This document shows positions 1 to 7,344 of a stretch of 64,000 nucleotides of DNA, one piece after another. The stretch spans positions 1 to 64,000 of the forward strand of contig JAEXFD010000035.1 of assembly GCA_023400405.1 (NCBI GenBank). The letters run 5' to 3'. Below the pieces are notes generated by a model, which was not told the origin of the DNA, made no database searches, and saw only the letters and a list, made by a program, of their open reading frames with translations. The stretch's first letter is position 1, and the number at the start of each line of letters is the position of its first letter. The stretch is from Pseudomonadota bacterium (GTDB taxonomy: Bacteria; Pseudomonadota; Alphaproteobacteria; Sphingomonadales; Sphingomonadaceae). A program made the position numbers and the translations under genes.

Positions 1-1
1 G

Positions 2-583
2 CGCCGCACCGCTTCGCCGGCGCCGGCGCCTGCCGAGCCGGAGCGAACGCCCACGCCAGCCCAGCGCCGCATCCACTGGCAGCGGATGCTGAAGACCCGC
101 GCCGGCTGGCAGTTCGCGCTGCGGCTCGGCGGGGGGCTGGCCCTGGCCTGCGCGATCCGCGACGCCTGGCCGAGCCATCATTTCGGCTGGATCGTGCTCA
201 GCATCGTGCTGCTCACCCCGCGCGAGCTCGAGCATCTCCCGGTCAAGATCACCCAGCGCGCGATCGGCACCGTGCTGGGCGTCGCGCTGACCGGCGCGCT
301 GCTCCATTTCGTCCCCTCGCATGTCGTGCTCGCGCTGATCGCCTGCCTGTGCGGCATCGCCGCGCCGTTGCTCCGCCCGGGCAATTATGCCGCCTATTGC
401 GTGGTGGCGACGCCGGTGATCCTGCTGGCGATGGACGCGGGCGGCACGGTGGATGCGGCGATGCTCGACGACCGGCTGATCGCCACGCTCGCCGCCTCGG
501 CGATCGTCGTGGCGGCGAACCTCGCAGTCGACCTTTGGCTACGCGCCGCGCCCGGCCGGAAAGGCACCGGGCCCGCTGACTGA
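2..583 (+). CDS. FUSC-family membrane protein, C-terminal part (5' truncated)
   Basis: The reading frame is open from the first bases of the window, so this is the end of a longer protein. The visible part begins with an Ala/Pro-rich linker, then a conserved stretch leading into about five hydrophobic segments (around WIVLSIVLL, TVLGVALTGALL, HVVLALIACLCGIAAPLL, YCVVATPVILLAMDA and LIATLAASAIVVAANLAVDLW). Order and spacing match the C-terminal membrane domain of FUSC/YccS-type proteins, associated with aromatic-acid and fusaric-acid efflux. The first internal ATG, at 86, sits after the linker and is probably not the true start. The next gene follows within about 60 bases on the same strand. 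The substrate cannot be inferred. Confidence 0.6.
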   Translation, partial: RRTASPAPAPAEPERTPTPAQRRIHWQRMLKTRAGWQFALRLGGGLALACAIRDAWPSHHFGWIVLSIVLLTPRELEHLPVKITQRAIGTVLGVALTGALLHFVPSHVVLALIACLCGIAAPLLRPGNYAAYCVVATPVILLAMDAGGTVDAAMLDDRLIATLAASAIVVAANLAVDLWLRAAPGRKGTGPAD

Positions 584-646
584 GTGGCTTACGCCGCGTT
601 AACCCTCCCCTGCCATGGTGCGCCGCGACGCTTTGGGGGGATCGAA

Positions 647-2701
647 GTGAATACCGGACCGAGCCTGTGGGTCGGCAGCGACCTGACCGACGACGATTTC
701 GCCGAACTGGCCGAAGCGCTGCTCGCCAAGGAGGACATCGGCCTGCTGCCCGCGTTGCTGGTACCGGCGGAACGCCATCGCGACTTCTGGGCCAGCGAGC
801 GCGGCCAGGTCGCGATCGTCTGCATGCTCAACCTGCTGGTCGACACGCTCGACGCGCAGGGCGGCCACGAACTCGCGCTGGAAGCGATGAATGCCTGCCC
901 GCCGGCGCTGGCCCGCCAGGCGCGCGAGCTGCTGATCGCGGCGCTGTTTCCCGAGGGCATCGACGATCCCGCCGAGATCGACGACGCGGTGCTGTTCACG
1001 CTCGCGATCCTCACCGGGGCGAGCGGCGAGGTGGAGAAGGTCGCACCGTTCCTCGAAGGCGCGCGCGCCGGCCGGGTCGAGAGCTTCTTCCTGCCGCCCG
1101 CCGAGGCGATCGTGGCGCGCTATGCCCCGGCGCCGGCCACAGAGGCGATTTTCAAGGCCAAGCTGGTGATCTGGGACCTGGACGACACGCTGTGGCAGGG
1201 AACGCTCGCCGATGGCGACACGCCGGTGCTCGATCCGCGCCGCGCCGACTATGTCCGCGCGTTCAATCGCCACGGCATCATCTCGGCGATCTGTTCGAAG
1301 AACGACTTCGCGACGGCGCGGGCGGTGCTGGAGAAGATGGGCTTGTGGGACGAATTCGTCTTCGCGCGCATCGCCTTCGTGCCCAAGGGCGCGGTGATCC
1401 GCCAGATGATCGAGGATATGCAGCTGCGCCCGCAGAACGCGCTGTTCATCGACGACAATCCCCATAACCTCCACGAAGTCGCTGCCGCCGTTCCCGGCAT
1501 CCGCACCGTCGATGCGACCACGCCCGAATGCGATGCGCTGCTCGCGCAGATCCTCGCCGACAACGCGCATGTCGAGAAGCGCCGGGTGGCCGATTACCGC
1601 CTGCTCGAGACCAAGCTGGCCGAGCGCGAGACCCGGGCGCTGAGCGACGAGGAATTCCTGCGCGCCAGCGGCATCCACGCGACCTTCACCGATCGCATGG
1701 ACAACCTCGAATTCGCCGATCGCATCGAGGAACTGATCAACCGATCGAACCAGCTCAACTACACCCAGAGCCGCATCGCGCCGGGAACGATCCGCGACAA
1801 GATCCAGGACATCGACCATTACGAAGTGCTCTGCGCCTTCGTCTGGGACAAATATGGCTATTACGGGCTGGTCGGCGTGGCGGTCTATGCCTTCCGCACC
1901 CACACGCTCGAGCATTTCGCCTTTTCGTGCCGGATCATGCACATGGGCGTCGAGGACGCGATGATCCGCACGCTCGCCGAGCGCGGCTATCGCATCGAGG
2001 CGAGCCCGCAGTTCCGCAAGGCCCTGCCGGCGCAATCCTCGCGCGCGATCACGATCCTGCCCTATGCCGATCCCGAGGTGCGGGCGCGTATCCTGGCCGA
2101 GGAAGCGCCGCGCGACTGGTCGAAGGTCGATCTGCGGATCATGGCGGACTGCCAATCCGGCGCCTTCTATCACTACAGCCGCCACCAGCCGGCGATCGAC
2201 TTCGACAACAACCCGCGGCTGTTCAGCCTGCCGCAGATGAAGACCGGCGCCTATCGCGAGCAAAGCTTCCCGCGCCACCTCGTCTATACCGCGGCGACCG
2301 ATTATATCGATTGGCGCTGGGCGGAATTCTCGCCGGTGATCGACAAGGCGCTGTTCGTCGAATGCGCGGACAGCTTCGTCGAGATGGCGGTGGGCGGCGG
2401 GCACAAATGCCTGATCTTCCTGCCGCCCCAGGGCCTTGGCCTCAAGATGTACGAGCTCCACGCCGGCTGCGTGCCCGAGCGCAGCCGCAAATGGCACCCG
2501 GTGCTCAACGATTACTGGCGCGGGGTGGCGGCGCGGCATCCGGGGCAGTTCACGCTGGTTGAACTCAAGGAGACACTGGACCGCGAGGAGCTGGTCCATG
2601 CGCATCACTACGTCCCCTCGGCACTGCGCAAGATCGCTGGGATCATCGACGACTGGTACGAGGCGGAAAAGGCGACGGAGGTGCTGGCCGAGGCGGCCTG
2701 A
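647..2701 (+). CDS. FkbH-like HAD-superfamily (subfamily IIIC) protein with long C-terminal extension
   Basis: About 684 residues. The frame is open from 584, but GTG at 647 follows a GGGGGG ribosome-binding site at 635-640 and is the better start. Residues about 1-165 form a helical domain. HAD motif I (DLDDTLWQG) begins with the predicted nucleophile Asp177 and Asp179, and FIDDNPHN follows near 270. This is the FkbH arrangement, a family known to load glyceryl or other small acyl groups onto acyl-carrier proteins in polyketide and glycan pathways. A GNAT-like region follows from about 350 (NLEFADRIEEL, HMGVEDAMI). The last 200 or so residues are an extension I do not recognise. No acyl-carrier protein or assembly-line gene is visible nearby, so the substrate is unknown. 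Confidence 0.75.
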   Translation: MNTGPSLWVGSDLTDDDFAELAEALLAKEDIGLLPALLVPAERHRDFWASERGQVAIVCMLNLLVDTLDAQGGHELALEAMNACPPALARQARELLIAALFPEGIDDPAEIDDAVLFTLAILTGASGEVEKVAPFLEGARAGRVESFFLPPAEAIVARYAPAPATEAIFKAKLVIWDLDDTLWQGTLADGDTPVLDPRRADYVRAFNRHGIISAICSKNDFATARAVLEKMGLWDEFVFARIAFVPKGAVIRQMIEDMQLRPQNALFIDDNPHNLHEVAAAVPGIRTVDATTPECDALLAQILADNAHVEKRRVADYRLLETKLAERETRALSDEEFLRASGIHATFTDRMDNLEFADRIEELINRSNQLNYTQSRIAPGTIRDKIQDIDHYEVLCAFVWDKYGYYGLVGVAVYAFRTHTLEHFAFSCRIMHMGVEDAMIRTLAERGYRIEASPQFRKALPAQSSRAITILPYADPEVRARILAEEAPRDWSKVDLRIMADCQSGAFYHYSRHQPAIDFDNNPRLFSLPQMKTGAYREQSFPRHLVYTAATDYIDWRWAEFSPVIDKALFVECADSFVEMAVGGGHKCLIFLPPQGLGLKMYELHAGCVPERSRKWHPVLNDYWRGVAARHPGQFTLVELKETLDREELVHAHHYVPSALRKIAGIIDDWYEAEKATEVLAEAA

Positions 2702-2717
2702 GGGGCCGTCCCCTCAG
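2698..2717. terminator. Hairpin between convergent genes, containing both stop codons
   Basis: A perfect 8-bp stem (CTGAGGGG/CCCCTCAG) with a CCGT loop. It contains the TGA of the FkbH-like gene on the plus strand and the TGA of xylD on the minus strand. There is no U-run on either side, so it may act as a weak bidirectional terminator or mRNA end stabiliser. Only the hairpin itself is certain. Confidence 0.4.
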
Positions 2718-4489
2718 TGATTGTGCCGCGGCACCTTCGCGCTCGTCCCGCGATACTTCAGCGCGAAGTCGAGCACGCCGCCCTCGCCGAGCTGCCCGAC
2801 CTTCTCGCGGTAAAGCTCCTCCCACGGCGTGTTGCTCGGCGGGATCGGCGGCGCGGGCTCGGCCTTGCGCCGGGCGATCTCGTCCGGCTCGACCAGCGCG
2901 TCGCAAGTGCCGGCATTGAGGTCGATGCGGATCCGGTCGCCCGTCCGCAGCCAGGAAAGGCCGCCGCCGGCCGCGCTTTCGGGCGAGGCGTTGAGGATCG
3001 ACGGGCTGTCCGACGTGCCCGACTGGCGGCCATCGCCGATCGTCGGCAGGCTCTCGATACCCTGCTGGATCAGGTGATCGGGCGGCTGCATGTTGACCAC
3101 TTCGGCCGAGCCGGGCCAGCCGATCGGGCCCGCGCCGCGGATCACCAGGATGCAGTTCGCGTCGATCTCCAAGGCGGGATCGTTGATCCGGTGATGATAG
3201 TCGTCCGACCCGTCGAACACGATCGCGCGGCCTTCGAACACCCCCTCCTCGCCCGGCCGCGAGAGATAGCGGACGCGGAACGCCTCGGAGATCACGCTGG
3301 TCTTCATGATCGCCAGGTCGAACAAGTTGCCCGTGAGGACGAGGAAGCCCGCCTTGTCCTTGAGCGGCGCGTCCCAGTCGAAGATCACTTCCGGATCGCG
3401 CACCGTGGCACCGGCAACGTTGTCTGCCAGCGTCCGGCCGGTGCAGGTCATCACCGAGCCGTCGAGTGCGCCGTTCTCCAGCATCCGGTTGAGCACCGCC
3501 GGGATGCCGCCGGCCCGGTGGAAGCGCTCGGAGAGATAGGCGCCCGCCGGCTGCATGTTGACGATCAGCGGCAGGTCATAGCCTTGGCGCCAATCGTCAG
3601 GGGTGATCTCGATTCCGGCATGGCGCGCCATTGCGACGAGGTGCGGCTGGGCATTGGTCGAGCCGCCGATCGCCGTCAGCAGTCGAATCGCGTTGAGGAA
3701 ACTCGCCTTGGTCAGGATCTTCGACGGGCGCAGATCCTCATAGGCCATATCGACGATGCGGCGCCCGGTCTCATAGGCAATCTGGCCGCGCTCGCGATAG
3801 GGCGCCGGGATCATCGCGCAGCCGGGCAGCGACATGCCGAGCCCCTCCGCGATGCTGTTCATCGTCGAGGCGGTGCCCATCGTGTTGCAATGGCCTGAGG
3901 AGGGCGCGCTCTCCATCGCACGGCGCAGGAATTCGGCCTCGTCGATCTCGCCCGCGGCCATCTTGCGGCGACTGCGCCAGATCACGGTGCCCGAGCCGAC
4001 CAGCTCGCCTTCGTGCCAGCCGTCGAGCATCGGCCCGCCTGACAGGACTATCGCGGGGATGTCGACGGTCGAGGCCGCCATCAGCGACGAGGGCGTGGTC
4101 TTGTCGCAGCCGGTGGTGAGGATCACCGCGTCGATCGGATAGCCGTTGAGGATCTCGACCAGGCCGAGATAGGCGAGGTTGCGGTCGAGCGCCGCGGTGG
4201 GGCGGCGGCAATTCTCGAAGATCGGGTGGAGCGGGAATTCCATCGGCACGCCGCCCGCCGCGAGGATGCCCTCCCGCGCGCGCTTGACGGTTTCGAGGTG
4301 GATGCGGTTGCACGGAGCGATGTCGCTGCCCGACTGGGCGATGCCGATGATCGGCTTGCCTGAGGTCAGCTCCGCCGGGGTGATGCCGTAATTCATGAAC
4401 CGCTCGAGATAGAGCGCCGCCATGTCGGCCCGCCCCGGCGCGGCGAACCATTCGCGGGAGCGGAACGGGCGGGCGGGGGTGCGGATCAT
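2714..4489 (-). CDS. xylD: D-xylonate dehydratase (IlvD/Edd family)
   Basis: 591 residues, the length of Caulobacter xylonate dehydratase. The iron-sulfur ligand cysteines fall at Cys60 (DIAPCNRIH), Cys128 (LTTGCDKTTP) and Cys201 (SSGHCNTMG), the positions reported for the Caulobacter enzyme. It should convert D-xylonate to 2-keto-3-deoxy-xylonate in the non-phosphorylative (Weimberg or Dahms) xylose pathway, using a [2Fe-2S] cluster and Mg2+ in the cytoplasm. ATG at 4489 follows GGAG. It lies downstream of the sugar symporter on the same strand, separated by a 170-base palindromic element, and belongs to the xylan locus. Another pentonate, such as L-arabinonate, is a less likely substrate. 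The xylose dehydrogenase, lactonase and later enzymes are not in this window. Confidence 0.88.
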   Translation of the reverse strand: MIRTPARPFRSREWFAAPGRADMAALYLERFMNYGITPAELTSGKPIIGIAQSGSDIAPCNRIHLETVKRAREGILAAGGVPMEFPLHPIFENCRRPTAALDRNLAYLGLVEILNGYPIDAVILTTGCDKTTPSSLMAASTVDIPAIVLSGGPMLDGWHEGELVGSGTVIWRSRRKMAAGEIDEAEFLRRAMESAPSSGHCNTMGTASTMNSIAEGLGMSLPGCAMIPAPYRERGQIAYETGRRIVDMAYEDLRPSKILTKASFLNAIRLLTAIGGSTNAQPHLVAMARHAGIEITPDDWRQGYDLPLIVNMQPAGAYLSERFHRAGGIPAVLNRMLENGALDGSVMTCTGRTLADNVAGATVRDPEVIFDWDAPLKDKAGFLVLTGNLFDLAIMKTSVISEAFRVRYLSRPGEEGVFEGRAIVFDGSDDYHHRINDPALEIDANCILVIRGAGPIGWPGSAEVVNMQPPDHLIQQGIESLPTIGDGRQSGTSDSPSILNASPESAAGGGLSWLRTGDRIRIDLNAGTCDALVEPDEIARRKAEPAPPIPPSNTPWEELYREKVGQLGEGGVLDFALKYRGTSAKVPRHNH

Positions 4490-4507
4490 CTCAAACTACT
4501 CCAAACA

Positions 4508-4655
4508 AAATCCTCCCCGAGCTCGCCTCGGGGAGGGGGACCATCCGCGCGAGCGGATGGTGGAGGGGCCGCCGGCGAAAGACGGCGGACTGCGTCCGCC
4601 ACCCCTCCACCGCCTGCGGCGGTCCCCCTCCCCGAGACAAGCTCGGGGAGGATTT
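4508..4655. repeat. Multi-armed palindromic intergenic element
   Basis: A 148-base foldback between the symporter and xylD. The outer stem is 16 bp, perfect (4508-4523 with 4640-4655). An overlapping 16-bp stem pairs 4527-4542 with 4621-4636. Inside are CCATCCGC/GCGGATGG (4541-4548 with 4553-4560) and GTGGAGGGG/CCCCTCCAC (4560-4568 with 4602-4610). Some stems exclude each other, so several folds are possible. It resembles the dispersed palindromic repeats of sphingomonad genomes. Between two genes of one likely transcript it could stop, process or stabilise the mRNA. Confidence 0.8.
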
Positions 4656-4660
4656 GCACA

Positions 4661-6067
4661 TTAACCCACCATCGCCTCGAGTTCCTTGCCCTTGGTCTCG
4701 TGGATGAACCGCTGGACGAGGAAGAAGCTGATCACCGCGCAGACGCCGTAGAAGGTGTAGGCGCCGGTGAGGCTCCACGCCGCCATGCTCGGAAAGGTCT
4801 GGGCGATGACGTAATTGGCGCCCCATTGCGCGAAGCCGCACACCGCCAGCGCCGAGCCGCGGATCTGGTTGGGGAACATCTCGCCCAGCATCACCCACAT
4901 CACCGGGCCCCAGCTGACGTTGAAGAAGATCACGTAGAGGTTCGCGGCGACCACCGCGATCATGCCGAGCTCCTTCGACAGGACGAGCTTGCCGGCCGGA
5001 TCGAGCGAGCCCTGGCTGAAGGCATAGACCATCGCGAACAGCGTCACCGCCATGCCGGCCGATCCGATCAGCAGCAGCGGCTTGCGGCCGATCCGGTCGA
5101 TCACGGCGATGGTGACGAAACAGGCGGCGATCGAGACGGCGCCCGAGACGATATTGATCAGCAGCGCGTCATTCTCGGTGAAGCCGGCGAGCTGCCACAG
5201 CGTTGCGCCATAATAGAAGATCACGTTGATGCCGACGAGTTGCTGGAACACCGCGAGCAGCAGCCCGGCCCAGACGATCGCGCGCACGCCGAGAAAGCCG
5301 CCTGAAGGCGCCAGCACGTCGGAAAGCCGCGGGCGGTGATCCTGCGAGAAGCTCGCCTGGATCTCGGCGAGCTTGAGCCCGCCCTGGGTGCTGCCGAACA
5401 GGCTGGTCAGCACGGCCAGCGCCTCCGGATTGCGGCCCTTGGCGACGAGATAGCGTGGGCTCTCCGGAATGAAGAACAGCGCAACCAGGAACACCGAGGC
5501 CGGGATCGCCTGCATCAGGTACATCCAGCGCCACGCCGTGATCCCGCCCAGCTCGGCAGTCGAACTTCCCGCCGCGCGCGCGAGGTAATAATTGACCACG
5601 AAGGCCGCGGTGAGGCCCGAAATGATCATGATCTGCTGCACCGTCGTCATCCGGCCGCGGATGTTCGCCGGCGCGACCTCGGAGATATAGGCCGGCGACA
5701 GCACCGAAGCGGCGCCCACCGCCATGCCGCCGATGATCCGGGCGATCACGAACAGGGTGTGGTCGTGCGCCAGGCCCTGGACCAGCGCGCCGCCGAGGAA
5801 CAGCAGCGCAGCGACGCGCATCACGTTACGCCGCCCGAACGAATCGGCGAGCGTGCCCGCGAAGAAGGCGCCAAACACGCAGCCGATCAGCAGCGACCCA
5901 ACGGTGAAGCCCAGCCCCGCCTCGTCGAGCGCGAACGCGGCCTTGAGGCCGTCCTGCGTGCCGTTCACCGCGCCGCTGTCATAGCCGAACAACAGGCCGC
6001 CGATCGTCGCCACTGCGACGATGCCGCCGATCAGGCCGATATTGGCCCGCTCCGCCGTCTGATCCAT
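4661..6067 (-). CDS. Sugar:H+ symporter, MFS sugar-porter family (probably D-xylose)
   Basis: 468 residues from ATG 6067, chosen because a GGAGAGGGGAG ribosome-binding site precedes it; the frame is open 26 codons further upstream. About twelve hydrophobic segments. Sugar-porter signatures are present: FGYDSGAVNGTQ after helix 1, GRR after helix 2, PESPRYL before the central loop, and DRIGRKPLL after helix 8. The family imports sugars with protons across the inner membrane. The neighbours (xylD downstream, LacI regulator upstream, xylan hydrolases) point to xylose or a short xylo-oligosaccharide. A LacI-type operator lies 40 bases upstream. Confidence 0.85.
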   Translation of the reverse strand: MDQTAERANIGLIGGIVAVATIGGLLFGYDSGAVNGTQDGLKAAFALDEAGLGFTVGSLLIGCVFGAFFAGTLADSFGRRNVMRVAALLFLGGALVQGLAHDHTLFVIARIIGGMAVGAASVLSPAYISEVAPANIRGRMTTVQQIMIISGLTAAFVVNYYLARAAGSSTAELGGITAWRWMYLMQAIPASVFLVALFFIPESPRYLVAKGRNPEALAVLTSLFGSTQGGLKLAEIQASFSQDHRPRLSDVLAPSGGFLGVRAIVWAGLLLAVFQQLVGINVIFYYGATLWQLAGFTENDALLINIVSGAVSIAACFVTIAVIDRIGRKPLLLIGSAGMAVTLFAMVYAFSQGSLDPAGKLVLSKELGMIAVVAANLYVIFFNVSWGPVMWVMLGEMFPNQIRGSALAVCGFAQWGANYVIAQTFPSMAAWSLTGAYTFYGVCAVISFFLVQRFIHETKGKELEAMVG

Positions 6068-6106
6068 TTGTCTCCCCTCTCCTCGCAGCCCGGCCGCGCC
6101 GGACTT

Positions 6107-6118
6107 GTTAGCGGTAAC
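6107..6118. promoter_or_regulatory. Putative LacI-type operator upstream of the symporter
   Basis: GTTAGCGGTAAC, an inverted repeat with perfect GTTA/TAAC arms, 40 bases before the symporter start. It matches two other sites in this locus (7309-7320 and 11966-11977), giving the shared form GKTARCGSTAMC. The likely binder is the LacI-family protein encoded just downstream of this point on the minus strand. This is inferred from position and similarity. Confidence 0.6.
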
Positions 6119-6172
6119 GGTGGCCCGGCACCGGGAGAAAAGCAAGGGAGGATTCGGCCGCGCGCCGCCCCG

Positions 6173-7228
6173 CTAGCGTCCCGGCGGCGGCCCCGATGAT
6201 TCGCGCACGATCAGCTCGTGATCGAGCACTTGTTCGTCGAGCGCGCCGTCGCTGCCCGAACGATCGACCCGCAGCCGCTCGAGCAAGAGCCCCAGCGCCG
6301 CCTCGGCCATCGCCGCGATCGGCTGGCGCACCGTCGTCAGCGCCGGCCACATCGTCGTCGCGAGCGACGTATCGTCGAACCCGACGACACTGAGATCCTG
6401 CGGCACGTGCAGCCCCCGGCGATGCGCGACGCCCACCGCCGCCGCCGCCATATCGTCGTTCGAGGCGAAGATCGCAGTGGGCGGATCGGCGCGGTCCAGC
6501 AACCGTTCCGCGGCGTCGATGCCCGAGCGAAAGGTGAAATAGCCCTGCTCGACGGGCATGGTCGCCATGTCGAGCCCCGCCGCCTCGATCGCGGACACGA
6601 AGCCGCGATGACGCTCGGCCGAAGAGGTCTGGTTGGGATTACCGCGAATGAAGCCGATCCGGCGATGGCCGAGTTCGATCAGGTGCCGCGTCATTGCAGC
6701 GGCGGCGCCGGCATCGTCGATCCGCACGTTGAGGACGCCCTTGGGCGGCAGGCCCATTGCCACCGCGACCCAGGGAATTCCGGCCGCCTCGAGCTCGTCG
6801 CGCACTGCGGCGCTTTCGCAGAGCGGCGGCGGCAGGATGACTCCTTCGACCGGCGTGGCCGCGAACTGGCGGGTCGCCTCCGCCTGTTCCTCGGCCGCCT
6901 CGCCTTCGCAGGCTTCGAGCACCAGATGGCAGCCGGCGTGGCGGGTGCCGGCAAGCGCGCCGATCAGGAAGTGCGACAGATAGGCAGTGGAGGGATTGGC
7001 ATAGAGCATGCCGATCTGCGTCGCCGATCCGGCAGCGAGGCTGCGCGCGGCGCTGTTCGGCGAATAGTTGAGCTGCTCGATCGCGGCGAGCACCGCCTCG
7101 CGCGTGGCGGTGCGGACGTTGGTGCCGCCATTGATGACGCGCGACACCGTCATCGCCGACACGCCGGCGACGCGTGCGACATCCTGCACGGTCACCGTGC
7201 CCCGGCTCCTGCGGCTTGGCCTGCTCAT
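6173..7228 (-). CDS. LacI-family transcriptional regulator of the xylan locus
   Basis: 351 residues from ATG 7228, which has AGGAG ten bases upstream; a GTG at 7237 lies too close to that site. The N-terminal helix-turn-helix (VTVQDVARVAGVSAMTVSRV, about residues 12-31) is followed by the hinge helix region (NSAARSLAAG) and a periplasmic-binding-protein-like ligand domain (IGMLYANP, GFIRGNPNQTSS, AIFASNDDMA, VVGFDDTSLA). It sits between the symporter and a divergent GH3 gene, and three matching operator palindromes lie before the symporter, GH3 and GH67/manD genes. It therefore probably represses the whole cluster and is relieved by a xylan-derived sugar. The effector is not known. Confidence 0.88.
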   Translation of the reverse strand: MSRPSRRSRGTVTVQDVARVAGVSAMTVSRVINGGTNVRTATREAVLAAIEQLNYSPNSAARSLAAGSATQIGMLYANPSTAYLSHFLIGALAGTRHAGCHLVLEACEGEAAEEQAEATRQFAATPVEGVILPPPLCESAAVRDELEAAGIPWVAVAMGLPPKGVLNVRIDDAGAAAAMTRHLIELGHRRIGFIRGNPNQTSSAERHRGFVSAIEAAGLDMATMPVEQGYFTFRSGIDAAERLLDRADPPTAIFASNDDMAAAAVGVAHRRGLHVPQDLSVVGFDDTSLATTMWPALTTVRQPIAAMAEAALGLLLERLRVDRSGSDGALDEQVLDHELIVRESSGPPPGR

Positions 7229-7281
7229 CCCGCTCACTCTCCTGCCCGGTGGTAGGTCGCGATTTCACCAAATGCAATCGG

Positions 7282-7320
7282 TTGACCCGCGCCCGGGCCC
7301 CGGCAATAGTTAGCGCTACC
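7282..7320 (+). promoter_or_regulatory. Promoter of the GH3 gene with overlapping LacI-type operator
   Basis: A -35-like TTGACC (7282-7287) and a -10-like AATAGT (7305-7310) are separated by 17 bases. The operator GTTAGCGCTACC (7309-7320) overlaps the -10 and the expected transcription start. Transcription would begin near 7317, about 28 bases before the GH3 ATG. This is a standard layout for repression by a LacI protein. Confidence 0.6.
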
Positions 7321-7344
7321 AAAGAACGAAACCGACAGGAGAGG

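Noticed and set aside
3771..4451. A 226-codon frame on the same strand as xylD
   Set aside because: It is a shifted frame of xylD with no ribosome-binding site; the xylD cysteines are intact in the main frame, so there is no frameshift.
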